64,000 nt of DNA from Bacilli bacterium (GCA_022647725.1 JALCLG010000001.1:626931-690930); one strand, 5' to 3'; counted from the stretch's first letter, positions 35,254 through 44,076 are shown. A program made the numbers and translations. The notes: generated by a model from the sequence alone, not told the origin.

Positions 35254-36516
35254 ATGGCGACAAACGAAAGCGTAGAAACCAGCGTTAAACCGACCGGTTT
35301 CTTAGGTCACATCATCCGTCTTGTGGAGGGCTTCCTTCTGGGGTGTTTTTCCATGCTTCCTTTCAGTAACGTCCGTGATTTGAAAGAAACCATGCTGGTC
35401 GACGATGTTCCGGAAGGGGAGAGTCTTCCTAAAAAGATCAGTCACCGTTATCAAGTCAACTGGAGTCTGATCTTAGGTTCCTTGATTGGGGTGTTCTTCG
35501 TCTTTCTGATTCCGTTTTCTTTCTTAAGTGAGAATTTCCCGTTAGGTCTTCATGGCGGGATGTTGGCTTTTGCGGTCGTCTTCCTGGCCTTAGAGATTCT
35601 TCGTCTCTATCAGGCTAACGATAGGAAGCACCTTGTCTCCAGTCTCATTTTCTTAGTTGTTGGTGTCCTCCTGATGTTTGCTCTGTATAAAATCGATTTC
35701 ACCTTTGCCAAGACTGTCTCTTCGGGAGCAGGAGAAGCCTGTCTATTCATCCTGATTCTCATCGGCAGTCTGGTGACGAGCTTCAGCGGGGAATCTCTGG
35801 GAACGTTACTCTATATGTCGGGTCTTTTCCTCAGTGTGGCTACCAGTCTGAACAGCTTGGATTACCTTCAAGGCATTAAGAGCAATCTGGTCTTGATTGC
35901 CGCGGTTGCTATTGGTTATCTTGGCGGTGATTTCTTAGGCTATTATCTACGCGCAAGAGACGATTTTAAGATGGAAAGATCCAGCCTTAACATCGGTATC
36001 AGTCTCTTTGGCATCTTCTATCTGTCCTTAACTCAGTTCAAAGCTCCGCTGTTTGTCGGCTATTCGTCGTCCTTGCAGGCGGAGTGGGTGACCGATGCGA
36101 CAATGATCATCGGCTCCTTTGCCATGGCCGTGGCGCTGGTGGCCCATGGTTTTGTGAAACCGGAAAAGACCAAGCCGATGGTCTTAAAAGATCCGCTGCC
36201 TCTGCCGGTAGAGACGCTGAAACCGGAAAGCGCTCAACATCAGTCGCTGACTCGCGGACTTTTATCCGGGAAAGAAGAATCCTATCCTGACGATGATACC
36301 TTAGAGGCTGACATCTTCGGAACGCCGGGAAAGGAGTCTGTTGAACCTAACACAGCTCCTATCCAGCAGCCGGAAGAAACCAGTAAACCTTCTGAGAAAG
36401 CAAAGCCAGCCGCGGCAACAGCCGAGCCGAGCAAGCCGGCTTCCGACAGTCAAGGCGGCTTGGATATTGCAGCCTTGAAGTCACTTTATAAGAGCAAAGG
36501 AAAGAAGACGAAATGA
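35254..36516 (+). CDS. Polytopic membrane protein, possible DUF368 relative
   Basis: 420 residues from ATG 35254; an upstream in-frame TTG (35200) has no ribosome site. About eight helices in residues 15-300, then a polar Pro/Lys/Ser/Glu-rich cytoplasmic tail of about 110 residues. The layout (RLVEGFLLGCFSMLPFSN near the N terminus, LILGSLIGVFFVFLIPFSFL, LHGGMLAFAVVFLALE, and in the second half LIGSLVTSFSGESLGTLL) echoes DUF368 proteins, some of which move undecaprenyl phosphate. The key PGxSGG signatures are not preserved, so the link is tentative. Its stop overlaps the start of the pseudouridine synthase. Confidence 0.55.
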   Translation: MATNESVETSVKPTGFLGHIIRLVEGFLLGCFSMLPFSNVRDLKETMLVDDVPEGESLPKKISHRYQVNWSLILGSLIGVFFVFLIPFSFLSENFPLGLHGGMLAFAVVFLALEILRLYQANDRKHLVSSLIFLVVGVLLMFALYKIDFTFAKTVSSGAGEACLFILILIGSLVTSFSGESLGTLLYMSGLFLSVATSLNSLDYLQGIKSNLVLIAAVAIGYLGGDFLGYYLRARDDFKMERSSLNIGISLFGIFYLSLTQFKAPLFVGYSSSLQAEWVTDATMIIGSFAMAVALVAHGFVKPEKTKPMVLKDPLPLPVETLKPESAQHQSLTRGLLSGKEESYPDDDTLEADIFGTPGKESVEPNTAPIQQPEETSKPSEKAKPAAATAEPSKPASDSQGGLDIAALKSLYKSKGKKTK

Positions 36517-37235
36517 GACTGGACCGCTTTTTAGCAACCCATGGGTTTGGCAGCCGCAGCGGCTGCAAGAAGATTGTCGATGACGGACGGGTAATGGTCA
36601 ACGGCAAGACTGCTGCCGTCAACGACATCAAAGTCAGCGGCACCGATGAGATTCAGGTCGATGGGAAAGTCGTTGAGAATATCCCGTATGTCACGCTGCT
36701 TTTAAACAAACCGGCCGACTATATGTGTTCGATGATCGATGAACGTTATCCTTCGGTGATGCGATTGATTCCGGATCTTTATAAGAAACGGGTACGGATG
36801 GTGGGACGGCTGGATGCGGATACGACTGGACTCTTGATCCTAACCGATAACGGCATCCTCAACGCCAGGCTGGCTAACCCGAACTACGAAGTCACCAAGA
36901 CGTATGCGGTGACGGTCAACCATATCCTGAAACCGGAGCTGGTGGATTACTTCAAAGCCGGAAATCTGGATATCGGCCGTGGGGAGATTGCTTCGTCTTC
37001 GGACTTGGTGATTCAGGATGAATATCATGCTGAGATTACGGTCCGGGAAGGCAAATACCACGAAGTCAAACGGCTTTTCGGAAAATACAACTATGATGTC
37101 ATCAAGCTGGTGCGGATTGCTTTCGGTCCAGTAAAGCTCGGTGATCTTAAGGAAGGGACGTTCCGGTTAGTGACGGAAGAGGAATACGACGGTCTCTTAA
37201 ACGTGACCGGCCTTAACAAGGAGGATCAGTTATGA
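36513..37235 (+). CDS. rRNA pseudouridine synthase, RsuA/RluB type
   Basis: 240 residues. An N-terminal S4 RNA-binding domain (1-60, MRLDRFLATHGFGSRSGCKK) is followed by the catalytic domain with LLNKPADYMCS and GRLDADTTGLLILT, where Asp101 is the nucleophile. The closing motif YHEVKRLFGKYNYDVIKLVR is typical of the RsuA/RluB/RluE branch. The enzyme isomerises a uridine in rRNA; whether it acts on 16S (RsuA, U516) or 23S (RluB) cannot be told. It overlaps the preceding gene by 4 nt and the next by 4 nt (ATGA both times). Confidence 0.93.
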   Translation: MRLDRFLATHGFGSRSGCKKIVDDGRVMVNGKTAAVNDIKVSGTDEIQVDGKVVENIPYVTLLLNKPADYMCSMIDERYPSVMRLIPDLYKKRVRMVGRLDADTTGLLILTDNGILNARLANPNYEVTKTYAVTVNHILKPELVDYFKAGNLDIGRGEIASSSDLVIQDEYHAEITVREGKYHEVKRLFGKYNYDVIKLVRIAFGPVKLGDLKEGTFRLVTEEEYDGLLNVTGLNKEDQL

Positions 37236-37783
37236 GTGCCATTACCTGCCCGCGCTGCGGCAGCGACAATACGTCGAGCTTCTTCGATTCCGTGCTGAAG
37301 ACGCAGGGTTACCACTGCGAGGACTGCAAGATGGATTTCGGCGTCGATGACGGCAAGAGCTGGAAACAGCATGAAGAGCTGCTGACGTCCTTTACCTTCC
37401 GGCATACGATTCCTCAGGGACAGACCGTCAAGATCGTGATGGAGAAGGGCCTCGACAATAAAGTCAGCCTGACTCCTACCATCGTCCAGAACGGACTGGT
37501 CTCCACGGCAGAGCCGATCACCGATTTCGGGGATATGTTCCCGGAATTCACGAAGCTGATCTTCGAAAAGCTTTATATCCTGGACTGGCCGGATAAACTC
37601 GAAGGCGTGGTGACAGACAAGGATCCGGAATCCTACTTCATCGGCATGACCTTCAAGGATGATCTGCTTCCCAGCATCACCAAAGAGGGCATGGCCAAGG
37701 TTCCGCCGTATCTGATCGTTCTGGATAAGCTCTTTGGTACGCTGTTTGACAATTTCAGGTTCAGCGATGAAATTAAAAAGTAA
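37232..37783 (+). CDS. Zinc-ribbon protein of unknown function
   Basis: 183 residues. The N terminus is a zinc ribbon, CPRCGSDN then CEDCKMDFG (two CxxC pairs 22 residues apart). The rest is a mixed alpha/beta domain of no family I recognise (FRHTIPQGQTVKIVMEKGLD; PEFTKLIFEKLYILDWPDKL). No signal peptide. It is coupled to the pseudouridine synthase by a 4-nt overlap and overlaps the next gene by 17 nt, so three small proteins are made from one message. Confidence 0.65.
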   Translation: MSAITCPRCGSDNTSSFFDSVLKTQGYHCEDCKMDFGVDDGKSWKQHEELLTSFTFRHTIPQGQTVKIVMEKGLDNKVSLTPTIVQNGLVSTAEPITDFGDMFPEFTKLIFEKLYILDWPDKLEGVVTDKDPESYFIGMTFKDDLLPSITKEGMAKVPPYLIVLDKLFGTLFDNFRFSDEIKK

Positions 37784-38159
37784 TCCGACGCTGGTATCGC
37801 TGGCGTTCTGGAAACGGAAGCCGGACTCGGTCGAACAGGTCGACCGTCTTTCCATCATGGCAACGGAAGAGGCAGCCTACGAGTTAGACGTGAATGGCGC
37901 CAAGAGCCATCTCGATGTTCCGGAGGTGCAGCATCTGCTGGATACCTTGCTCATCGATGACAAGTATGCCTTCAGTGAAGAGTATCTGGGCTACAAGTAT
38001 GAGGACAACATCCAGAACTATCAGCTGAAGTTCTTCCTGACGCTGGATTTCTCGGACGGCACCTATCGGATCCTCAAGGGGATACTGCCGTTCAAACAGC
38101 CGCACTACCAGGATGTCATCAGTCTGTTCCAGCCGTTTTTCACCGATAAGAAAGCCTAA
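37767..38159 (+). CDS. Small protein of unknown function
   Basis: 130 residues from ATG 37767. An upstream in-frame ATG (37734) also lies inside the previous gene; neither has a strong ribosome site, so coupling by overlap is likely. The sequence is soluble and acidic (YELDVNGAKSHLDVPEVQHL; FLTLDFSDGTYRILKGILPF) with an alternating strand-helix pattern. No family recognised. It ends at a strong bidirectional terminator 8 nt after the stop. Confidence 0.55.
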   Translation: MKLKSNPTLVSLAFWKRKPDSVEQVDRLSIMATEEAAYELDVNGAKSHLDVPEVQHLLDTLLIDDKYAFSEEYLGYKYEDNIQNYQLKFFLTLDFSDGTYRILKGILPFKQPHYQDVISLFQPFFTDKKA

Positions 38160-38166
38160 GATCAAC

Positions 38167-38206
38167 AAAAGCCCATTTCCGTAAATAGCCGTGGAAATGG
38201 GCTTTT
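38167..38206. terminator. Strong bidirectional terminator
   Basis: AAAAGCCCATTTCC/GGAAATGGGCTTTT (38167-38180 with 38193-38206), perfect 14-bp stem with U tails on both strands. It ends the plus-strand operon and backs up the terminator of the minus-strand RNA. Confidence 0.9.
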
Positions 38207-38213
38207 TAAGTCA

Positions 38214-38815
38214 TAAAAAAGAGGGCCCAGGTCACAGCCATTCAACAATGGCGCCTAGGCCCTATCGACTAAACGGATCCGTCACCATCGTCTGATCTGC
38301 TCCCTTCTGATCTCGGCTCAACGTCGAAATCGACAACACCGGCGCCGGCACAGCTAGGCTCGTATCGCCGTATCATCTCATCCCGGAGGATATATCCCAA
38401 CGTCATCCTGGCACGAAACGGACGTCTCGTCTCTGCCCGTAACAGGGATCATCTCTTATCAGCTAGGCTCAGCTTGTCTCTTCTAGGCTCTGCTCGGCGC
38501 GGAACATAGCTTCCCGTCGACAGCCCGGATCAGCTCTGATCATCCCTTATCGGCGACCTAGGTCACGTCCCTTCTCGGCAGCTCGTCTCGCCTCAGACCG
38601 GGAATCCTTCCCAACGTCTCTATCGCGTCTTCCCTTAACGAGGTCAAAGCTCTCAGCAGCTTTGCCACTAAACGACATAGGATCATCTCATATCGACGTC
38701 TTAGGATCGTCTCGTCTTATCGAAAGGCACGAATCGAACGAGCTTCGTCTCTAAAGGATTCCTCAGCGTCGTCCCTTCAAGAAAGGGAGTATCGGAGAGA
38801 AAGCATACCGTCGAC
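38214..38815 (-). ncRNA. Candidate large ornate structured RNA, about 600 nt
   Basis: No frame of 60 codons is open on either strand here, yet the sequence is far from random. Read on the minus strand it contains many short perfect hairpins (for example CCCTT/AAGGG near 38777, ACGAA/TTCGT near 38740, AAAGCT/AGCTTT at 38645-38663, GGGAA/TTCCC near 38605, GACCTAGGTC near 38560, GTCGA/TCGAC near 38325). It also has recurring modules: GATAAGAGATGATC-like at 38447, 38538, 38681 and 38705; GAGCCTAG at 38354, 38463 and 38483; GACGTTGGGA twice; and GAGACGA four times. It ends in a stem GGGCC-AGG/CCT-GGCCC with inner GCCATT/AATGGC (38223-38262) followed by TCTTTTTT (to 38214), a terminator on the minus strand. 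An extended -10 lies at 38819-38827. Size and style resemble the ROOL, GOLLD and OLE classes; assignment is not possible by eye. Confidence 0.8.
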
Positions 38816-38818
38816 TCG

Positions 38819-38827
38819 ACTATATCA
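38819..38827 (-). promoter_or_regulatory. Extended -10 promoter of the large RNA
   Basis: Minus-strand TG-A-TATAGT (38827-38819), inside a dyad TATATCAT/ATGATATA (38821-38841). No clear -35. Confidence 0.45.
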
Positions 38828-38869
38828 TGGCCAATGATATACGTTTTGATAAACGGAGGCTTAGGTGAG

Positions 38870-38910
38870 AAAAAAGTTTTGTAACAACCCGTGTCGCAAA
38901 ACTTTTCTTG
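38870..38910 (-). terminator. Terminator of the HPr-like gene
   Basis: Minus-strand AAAAGTTTTG/CAAAACTTTT (38906-38897 with 38881-38872) plus further T residues, 50 nt after the stop codon. It separates the HPr-like gene from the large RNA. Confidence 0.8.
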
Positions 38911-38957
38911 TCGATAAGCTGCTATGTAGACTTCTGGTAGTTCCTTTTTGAAGGGGA

Positions 38958-39224
38958 CTAGAAGCTGTACTCTTTGCAGAGTTTCTCGAATCCGGCAACG
39001 GCCTGATCTTCATCAGCACCTTCGCAGACAATCGTCAGCGAATCGCCTTGAATGACCGGGGAGAGAGCAAAAACGTTCATGATCGACTTCAGATCACATT
39101 CCTCACCATTCTCAAGCTTCATGGTGATGTTGCATTTATGGTGATTGGCTTCCTCAACGAGCTCAGCGCTTGACCGAGAGGTTAGGCCACCCAAGTTGGT
39201 TACTTTAATCTTGAATTCTGTCAT
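38958..39224 (-). CDS. HPr-like protein without the catalytic histidine (Crh-like)
   Basis: 88 residues with the HPr fold pattern: FKIKVTNLGGLTSRSSAELV, KSIMNVFALS, IVCEGADEDQAVAGFEKL. In HPr the loop reads GLHARPA with His15 phosphorylated by PTS enzyme I. Here it is GLTSRSS, with Thr at position 15, so it cannot carry the PTS phosphoryl group in the usual way. The regulatory serine site is kept (LKSIMNV, Ser47), the target of HPr kinase. That combination is what defines Crh of Bacillus (Gln15, Ser46), a corepressor of CcpA. The promoter is overlapped by a cre-like operator, which supports a role in catabolite control. A normal HPr is expected elsewhere in the genome. Confidence 0.85.
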   Translation of the reverse strand: MTEFKIKVTNLGGLTSRSSAELVEEANHHKCNITMKLENGEECDLKSIMNVFALSPVIQGDSLTIVCEGADEDQAVAGFEKLCKEYSF

Positions 39225-39245
39225 TGGTTTACTCTTCTCACTATG

Positions 39246-39274
39246 ATTATAAATAAATAAGTAAGCGTTTACAA
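39246..39274 (-). promoter_or_regulatory. Promoter of the HPr-like gene overlapped by a cre site
   Basis: Minus-strand TTGTAA (39274-39269), 17-bp spacer, TATAAT (39251-39246). Minus-strand TGTAAACGCTTACT (39273-39260) covers the -35 and spacer and fits the CcpA cre consensus with its central CG and near-perfect dyad GTAAACGCTTAC (last base T instead of A). Confidence 0.75.
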
Positions 39275-39590
39275 TAGTTTTAGAGATTTTGTTTTTGAGT
39301 CACACAATCCCAGTCCTACTGGAAACTGCTATTACTATATCACAAAAGATTTCGATAGGAAACACGGTTTTTACTTTTTTTCGTTATCTCAGCCATTTCT
39401 ATCTTGCTTCCAGAAAAAAGTTATCCGTTTTGCTAAGAAAAGATAAGGCTGGCTTTCCGGAAAACGAAAGGACAAAATCCGCTTCTGTTTTTTTACGACT
39501 TTCAGCCTTGCTGATGAAATCGACTTTCAAGACAAAGCAAAACCCGAGAGGAGAGGCAAAGAAAGCCTAAAGGGTAAGTGCTATAATGTT
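39275..39590 (+). promoter_or_regulatory. AT-rich interval ending in the galU promoter
   Basis: The interval holds no supportable gene; one 93-codon open frame lacks a ribosome site and has low-complexity content. At its end TG-C-TATAAT (39579-39587) forms an extended -10, 30 nt before galU, with TTAGGAGG as ribosome site. Nothing else recognisable. Confidence 0.55.
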
Positions 39591-39616
39591 GCCAACACCT
39601 AATTAGGAGGAATACC

Positions 39617-40504
39617 ATGAAGAAAATTACGAAAGCCGTCATCCCCGCTGCGGGATTAGGGACACGTTTTTTACCGGCTACCAAAGCCTTACCCAAGGAG
39701 ATGCTCCCCATCATCGATACGCCGAATCTCCAATATATTGTTGAAGAAGCCGTCAAAGCCGGAATTACCGATATTCTCTTGATTATTTCCGGATCCAAGA
39801 AAGCCATCGAAGACTACTTTGACGTCAATGCTGAACTGGAAATGAGACTGAAGGCTTCTAAAAAGGATGCCGAAGCTCAGATGATCCGTGATATTGCCAA
39901 TATGGCCAATATCACCTTCGTCCATCAGAAAGAACCGAAGGGCTTAGGCGATGCCGTCCTCTGTGCCAAAGCTTTTGCCGGCGATGATCCGTTTGCCGTC
40001 CTCTTAGGCGACGATCTCATCACCGACGATAAGAAGCCGGCCATCGGCGAACTGATCGATGCCTACTACAAGACCAATGGCGGCACCCAGTTAGGTTGCA
40101 AGGAAGTTCCCACCGATATGCTGAAGAAATACGGCGTCGTCAAGCCGACGAAGAAAGCCGAAGGCAAAGTCTTCCAGGTCTGCGATATGATTGAAAAACC
40201 GCAGACGCCGGAACTGGCTCCTTCCAATATCGCTGTCTTAGGCCGTTATGTCCTGCCTCCGGAAATCTTCGGCATCCTCGAAAAGACGAAGCCGGGTGTC
40301 GGTGGTGAGATTCAGCTGACGGATGCCATCAAAACCTCGATGGCCATCAACCCCTGCTATGCCTGTGTCTTCACCGGAACCCGTTATGATATCGGCAACA
40401 AATTCGGTTATATCCAGGCCATCATCGATTATGCCTTGAAACGGGATGATCTGAAGGATCAGGTCCGTGCCTATCTGGAAAAAGTCGTCAACGAAAAGAA
40501 ATAA
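39617..40504 (+). CDS. galU: UTP-glucose-1-phosphate uridylyltransferase
   Basis: 295 residues, normal length. It makes UDP-glucose from UTP and glucose-1-phosphate for cell-wall glycopolymers and glycolipids. Visible: [20 protein letters not shown] (nucleotide-binding loop), [50 protein letters not shown] (metal aspartates), [17 protein letters not shown] and [12 protein letters not shown]. Start supported by AGGAGG. Followed 31 nt later by trpS on the same strand. Confidence 0.97.
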   Translation: MKKITKAVIPAAGLGTRFLPATKALPKEMLPIIDTPNLQYIVEEAVKAGITDILLIISGSKKAIEDYFDVNAELEMRLKASKKDAEAQMIRDIANMANITFVHQKEPKGLGDAVLCAKAFAGDDPFAVLLGDDLITDDKKPAIGELIDAYYKTNGGTQLGCKEVPTDMLKKYGVVKPTKKAEGKVFQVCDMIEKPQTPELAPSNIAVLGRYVLPPEIFGILEKTKPGVGGEIQLTDAIKTSMAINPCYACVFTGTRYDIGNKFGYIQAIIDYALKRDDLKDQVRAYLEKVVNEKK

Positions 40505-40535
40505 GAACAGCTTAGAAAAGGAGCTTTCATTCCCC

Positions 40536-41693
40536 ATGGATAATCCAGCTACTCAGAAGAAGATCATGCTGACCGGCGACCGGCCGACCGGCAAACTGCA
40601 TATCGGCCATTATGTCGGCTCTTTGCGGCGGCGGGTCGAACTGCAGAATTCCGGCGACTTTGATGAAATGTACATCATGATCGCCGATACCCAGGCCCTC
40701 ACCGATAATTTCGGTGTGCCTCAGAAGGTCCGGGACAACATCATCGAAGTCGCCTTGGATTATCTCGCCTGCGGCATCGATCCGAACAAAGTCACCATCT
40801 TCATTCAGTCCCGGGTTCCGGAACTCTTTGAACTGACCTGCTATTATCTCGATCTGGTCACTCTGTCCCGTCTGGAACGGAATCCGACCGTCAAGAACGA
40901 AATCCAGTTAAGAGACTTCGGCGAATCCATTCCCGCCGGCTTCCTCTGCTACCCTGTCTCCCAGACGGCCGATATCACCGCATTTGATGCCACCATCGTT
41001 CCGGTCGGCGAAGACCAGGAGCCGATGATCGAGCAGGCCAACGAGATAGTCCACAAGTTCAATTCCCTCTATGGCGATACCCTGGTTCCCTGCAAGATCA
41101 TGGAACCGGACAGCAATGCCTGCAAGAGACTGCCGGGCATCGACGGCAAAGCCAAGATGTCCAAGTCCTTAGGCAATGCCATCTACCTTTCGGATGATGC
41201 CAAGACGGTTACCAAGAAAGTCATGACGATGTATACCGATCCGACCCATCTCAAGGTCGAAGACCCCGGCCATACAGAAAACAACCCGGTCTTCATTTAC
41301 CTGGATGCTTTCTGCAAGGATGAGCATTTTGCTAAGTATCTTCCGGCCTACCATACTCTGGATGAACTCAAAGCCAAGTATCAGCAGGGCGGCTTAGGCG
41401 ATGTCGTGGTCAAGACCTTCCTAGCCCAGGTCCTCAACGATACCCTCGAGCCTATCCGGACCCGCCGCAAGGCTTACGAAGCCGATATTCCGGGTGTCTA
41501 TAAGATCCTTCAGGAAGGTTCCCTGAAGGCGGAGAAGAAAGCCGCCCAGACCGTGGCTCGGGTCCGCCGGGCGTTAGGGGTCACCTACTTCGAAGATCCG
41601 AAACTGATTGAAAAACAGTCCAAGGCGTATAAGAAGCAGTTAGCCGATGAGAAGGCATTGGAAGCCTATCTAGCCAAACAGAAGAAAGCCTAG
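40536..41693 (+). CDS. trpS: Tryptophanyl-tRNA synthetase
   Basis: 385 residues from ATG 40536. AAGGAG lies 12 nt upstream, rather far, but earlier in-frame starts fall inside galU. Class I synthetase charging tRNA-Trp. HIGH signature is literal (HIGHYVGSL, 22-25) and KMSKS is [11 protein letters not shown] (about 205). Between them are [14 protein letters not shown] and [13 protein letters not shown], typical of bacterial TrpRS. It is about 50 residues longer than B. subtilis TrpS, with an Ala/Lys-rich helical C terminus. No T-box leader is seen before it, so it may be driven from galU. Confidence 0.96.
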   Translation: MDNPATQKKIMLTGDRPTGKLHIGHYVGSLRRRVELQNSGDFDEMYIMIADTQALTDNFGVPQKVRDNIIEVALDYLACGIDPNKVTIFIQSRVPELFELTCYYLDLVTLSRLERNPTVKNEIQLRDFGESIPAGFLCYPVSQTADITAFDATIVPVGEDQEPMIEQANEIVHKFNSLYGDTLVPCKIMEPDSNACKRLPGIDGKAKMSKSLGNAIYLSDDAKTVTKKVMTMYTDPTHLKVEDPGHTENNPVFIYLDAFCKDEHFAKYLPAYHTLDELKAKYQQGGLGDVVVKTFLAQVLNDTLEPIRTRRKAYEADIPGVYKILQEGSLKAEKKAAQTVARVRRALGVTYFEDPKLIEKQSKAYKKQLADEKALEAYLAKQKKA

Positions 41694-41698
41694 ACCTT

Positions 41699-42121
41699 AT
41701 GGTCAGCCTGAAAATCTTTGCTAAGCGCCCTGAGGAGGCGGTCACGATCCGTCTCACCGTTTTCTGTGACGAGCAGGGCTTCCACAACGAACTGGATGAT
41801 ATCGATGACATCGCCACCCATCTGGTGGTCTATTGGAATGATAAACCGGTGGGTACCTGCCGGGTCTTCCTGGACCCGCAGAATCAGCGCTGGACCTTGG
41901 GGCGGCTGGCCATTTTAAAGGCTTACCGCGGAAAGTCCTTGGGTTCCTATCTGGTGGAACAGGCCGAGCTTTATGCTCTCAAGCAAGGGGCCACTTCCTT
42001 ATGGCTGCATGCTCAGGAGCAGGCCATCCCGTTTTATGAAAAATGCGGGTATGTCCCGACCGGCTCTTTTGAGCCGGACGAGGGATGCCCGCATATCTGG
42101 ATGACGAAATCCTTCCGTTAG
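41699..42121 (+). CDS. GNAT family N-acetyltransferase
   Basis: 140 residues. Acetyl-CoA-dependent transferase fold: RLTVFCDEQGFHNELDDIDD (substrate side), DKPVGTCRVFL, then motif A LGRLAILKAYRGKSLGSYLV with the R/Q-x-x-G-x-G/A pyrophosphate loop (RGKSLG), and motif B LHAQEQAIPFYEKCGYVPTG. The pattern is close to ElaA and YjcF-like GNAT proteins. Substrate unknown. It begins 5 nt after the trpS stop. Confidence 0.88.
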   Translation: MVSLKIFAKRPEEAVTIRLTVFCDEQGFHNELDDIDDIATHLVVYWNDKPVGTCRVFLDPQNQRWTLGRLAILKAYRGKSLGSYLVEQAELYALKQGATSLWLHAQEQAIPFYEKCGYVPTGSFEPDEGCPHIWMTKSFR

Positions 42122-43270
42122 CTAGTCGCTGACAGTCTGATAGGCTGACGTATCTTTCAGTTCGTCAATCACGACATTGCTGCCGCTGAGGACGTTGATT
42201 TTAATGGCGGCCTGCAGTTTGCCGTTGCCGGAATAGACATAGGACAGAGGCGTCGACGTACTGGTGGAGGTTAACAAAACCGTCATATCCGAACTTAAGG
42301 TCTGAGCATAGGTGTAGCTGACGGAAAGATCGATGCCAAACCCAAGAGAGACTAAGCCGTTAACGTCATACACAAGCGTGAAATCATAATAAGAGCTGTC
42401 ACTGAAGGTCATGCCGATTGAACCCATATCGAAGGGCAATGTCATGCCGCCGGAGATAGCACTTGAAGCAGAAGCGGAGGTGGCAGTCGAGCTGGACGTC
42501 TTGGCAGCATTGGCCATTTCGGTCAGGGTCTTACCCGTCATCGAAAGGGAATAGGAATAGGTGTCTTTGCCATGGCTGCGATACGTGCCTTCGGTATCCA
42601 ACGAAAGGTTTTCCAAAGTCTTGTTGAAGTCATCATAGGCTTCCTGGGCTTTGGTAGCATTGACTAAGGGGAAGTCGGAATCCTTTAAGGATAGCGGAGA
42701 CATCACCTTCTCCGGAAGAGAGGTGACGTTGGTCAACGAAGAAAGACTGGCGACTAAGGTACTGACCAGTTTCTGGACGTTCTCATTGGAAAGATCGGCG
42801 TAGAAATTGCCATCTTGGATATAGCAGGCAGCGGAATAGGAGCCGTTGGCAAAAGTGGTCGTGGTCGAAGAAACGGCGGAATTCTCAGTATAGCTGGCCT
42901 TGATGACGGAGGAGGCACGGGCACTGGCCTTTAAGCCAGCAACGGTGGTTCCGGTCAGACCGGAGATGCCGGCACTGATGTCGGTCGTTCCTAAGGAGAA
43001 GGAGCCGTTCATCGAGGAAATCGACTGGCTGCCTAAAGAGACAGACAGCGAAGCCGACCCACTTAACGAAGCGTTGCTGATGGAAAAGCCAATCGCATCC
43101 GAAGCGGCTTCCGCGGTAAAGGAAGAAGCTAACTGCTTCTTTCCTTCCTCAGCGGTAATCACGGTTCCCTGCGACGGCAAAGCCACCGCATTCTGGGCAG
43201 CGGTCTTGCAGCTGGTCAGAGCCAGCGGGAATACCAAAGCTATTAAACTTAATTTCTTAAACGTTTTCAT
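42122..43270 (-). CDS. Lipoprotein of unknown function, Ser/Ala-rich
   Basis: 382 residues from ATG 43270; AGGGG about 8 nt upstream picks this start over two earlier in-frame ATGs. Signal peptide MKTFKKLSLIALVFPLALTS with lipobox cysteine (LTSC). The mature protein is about 30 percent Ser/Ala/Thr, with repeated strand-like segments (SASLSVSLGSQSISSMNGSF; SVSYTYAQTLSSDMTVLL), suggesting a beta-rich surface protein. No domain recognised. It is convergent with the acetyltransferase (stops adjacent) and monocistronic. Confidence 0.75.
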   Translation of the reverse strand: MKTFKKLSLIALVFPLALTSCKTAAQNAVALPSQGTVITAEEGKKQLASSFTAEAASDAIGFSISNASLSGSASLSVSLGSQSISSMNGSFSLGTTDISAGISGLTGTTVAGLKASARASSVIKASYTENSAVSSTTTTFANGSYSAACYIQDGNFYADLSNENVQKLVSTLVASLSSLTNVTSLPEKVMSPLSLKDSDFPLVNATKAQEAYDDFNKTLENLSLDTEGTYRSHGKDTYSYSLSMTGKTLTEMANAAKTSSSTATSASASSAISGGMTLPFDMGSIGMTFSDSSYYDFTLVYDVNGLVSLGFGIDLSVSYTYAQTLSSDMTVLLTSTSTSTPLSYVYSGNGKLQAAIKINVLSGSNVVIDELKDTSAYQTVSD

Positions 43271-43400
43271 TGTCATAACCCCTGTTTTCCTTCCTATTAT
43301 ACACAACGAAAACAGGAAAAACAAAGAAACCTTCTTGGGGTAAGACCTCGCCTAAGAGCATTCTTTCTAAATGTCAAAGGCTGTCCCTCTCAGAATGCGG

Positions 43401-44072
43401 TCATTTCAGACGGTATATTTTTCCTTGGGCGGCCTTGAATTTAGCAAAATAGTCTTCAGAAAAGGCGGGATCCTGATTGATGAGATAAAGGGTGTCAGCA
43501 TCATAGTAGACGTCATAGGGGAAAGAGGAGGCATGAACAACGGCATACATCTGCTTTTTCATGCTGACAAGCAGCTGATCAAAAATCCGCTTGCCGTCCT
43601 GGAAACTTGTGAGGGCATAGCTCCATTTCCCTTTGGAGTAGATGCCGCTGACCAGAGGACTGATCAGCTGGCTTCGCTGAGAATAAGGGGCAAGGGTATT
43701 ATCAAAGAAAGCGACTTTCCAATCGCCTTCGTTGCCATAAGCATCCAGGTAGAAGGCTAACGATTTTCCGGACGGAGACAGGCTTTCCCAGGGCTCAATG
43801 GTGTAATCCGAAGAAAAATAGGTCGAAAGCTGGGCAATGGTCTCGGGATGCTTAGACCGCTGTTCGGCTGAAAAGTCAGTTGGCTTATAGGCACTTAAAG
43901 GATCCAGAATCGGATCCGTGCGGTTATCCTGCGAAACCGAGTGGGGATCCACACTCTCCAAGGAAGAAAGATAGGTGCTGTCCTGAGGGATTTCCTGAGG
44001 GTTGACTGACCGTTGGGACTGACAGGAAGAGAGCAGTATAAGGAAAGGCAACAATAAATTCTTTATTTTCAT
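43401..44072 (-). CDS. Lipoprotein of unknown function
   Basis: 223 residues from ATG 44072, giving MKIKNLLLPFLILLSS then Cys17, a clear lipobox. An earlier in-frame ATG would overlap the upstream gene and spoil the signal peptide. The mature part is polar with several aromatic segments (TYFSSDYTIEPWESLSPSGK, YGNEGDWKVAFFDNTL). No family recognised. It starts 4 nt after the stop of the AT-rich secreted protein, so the two are probably co-transcribed and may act together at the surface. Confidence 0.75.
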   Translation of the reverse strand: MKIKNLLLPFLILLSSCQSQRSVNPQEIPQDSTYLSSLESVDPHSVSQDNRTDPILDPLSAYKPTDFSAEQRSKHPETIAQLSTYFSSDYTIEPWESLSPSGKSLAFYLDAYGNEGDWKVAFFDNTLAPYSQRSQLISPLVSGIYSKGKWSYALTSFQDGKRIFDQLLVSMKKQMYAVVHASSFPYDVYYDADTLYLINQDPAFSEDYFAKFKAAQGKIYRLK

Positions 44073-44076
44073 AAGG

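Noticed and set aside
39289..39570. 93-codon frame before galU
   Set aside because: Covers the galU promoter, no ribosome site, low-complexity sequence.
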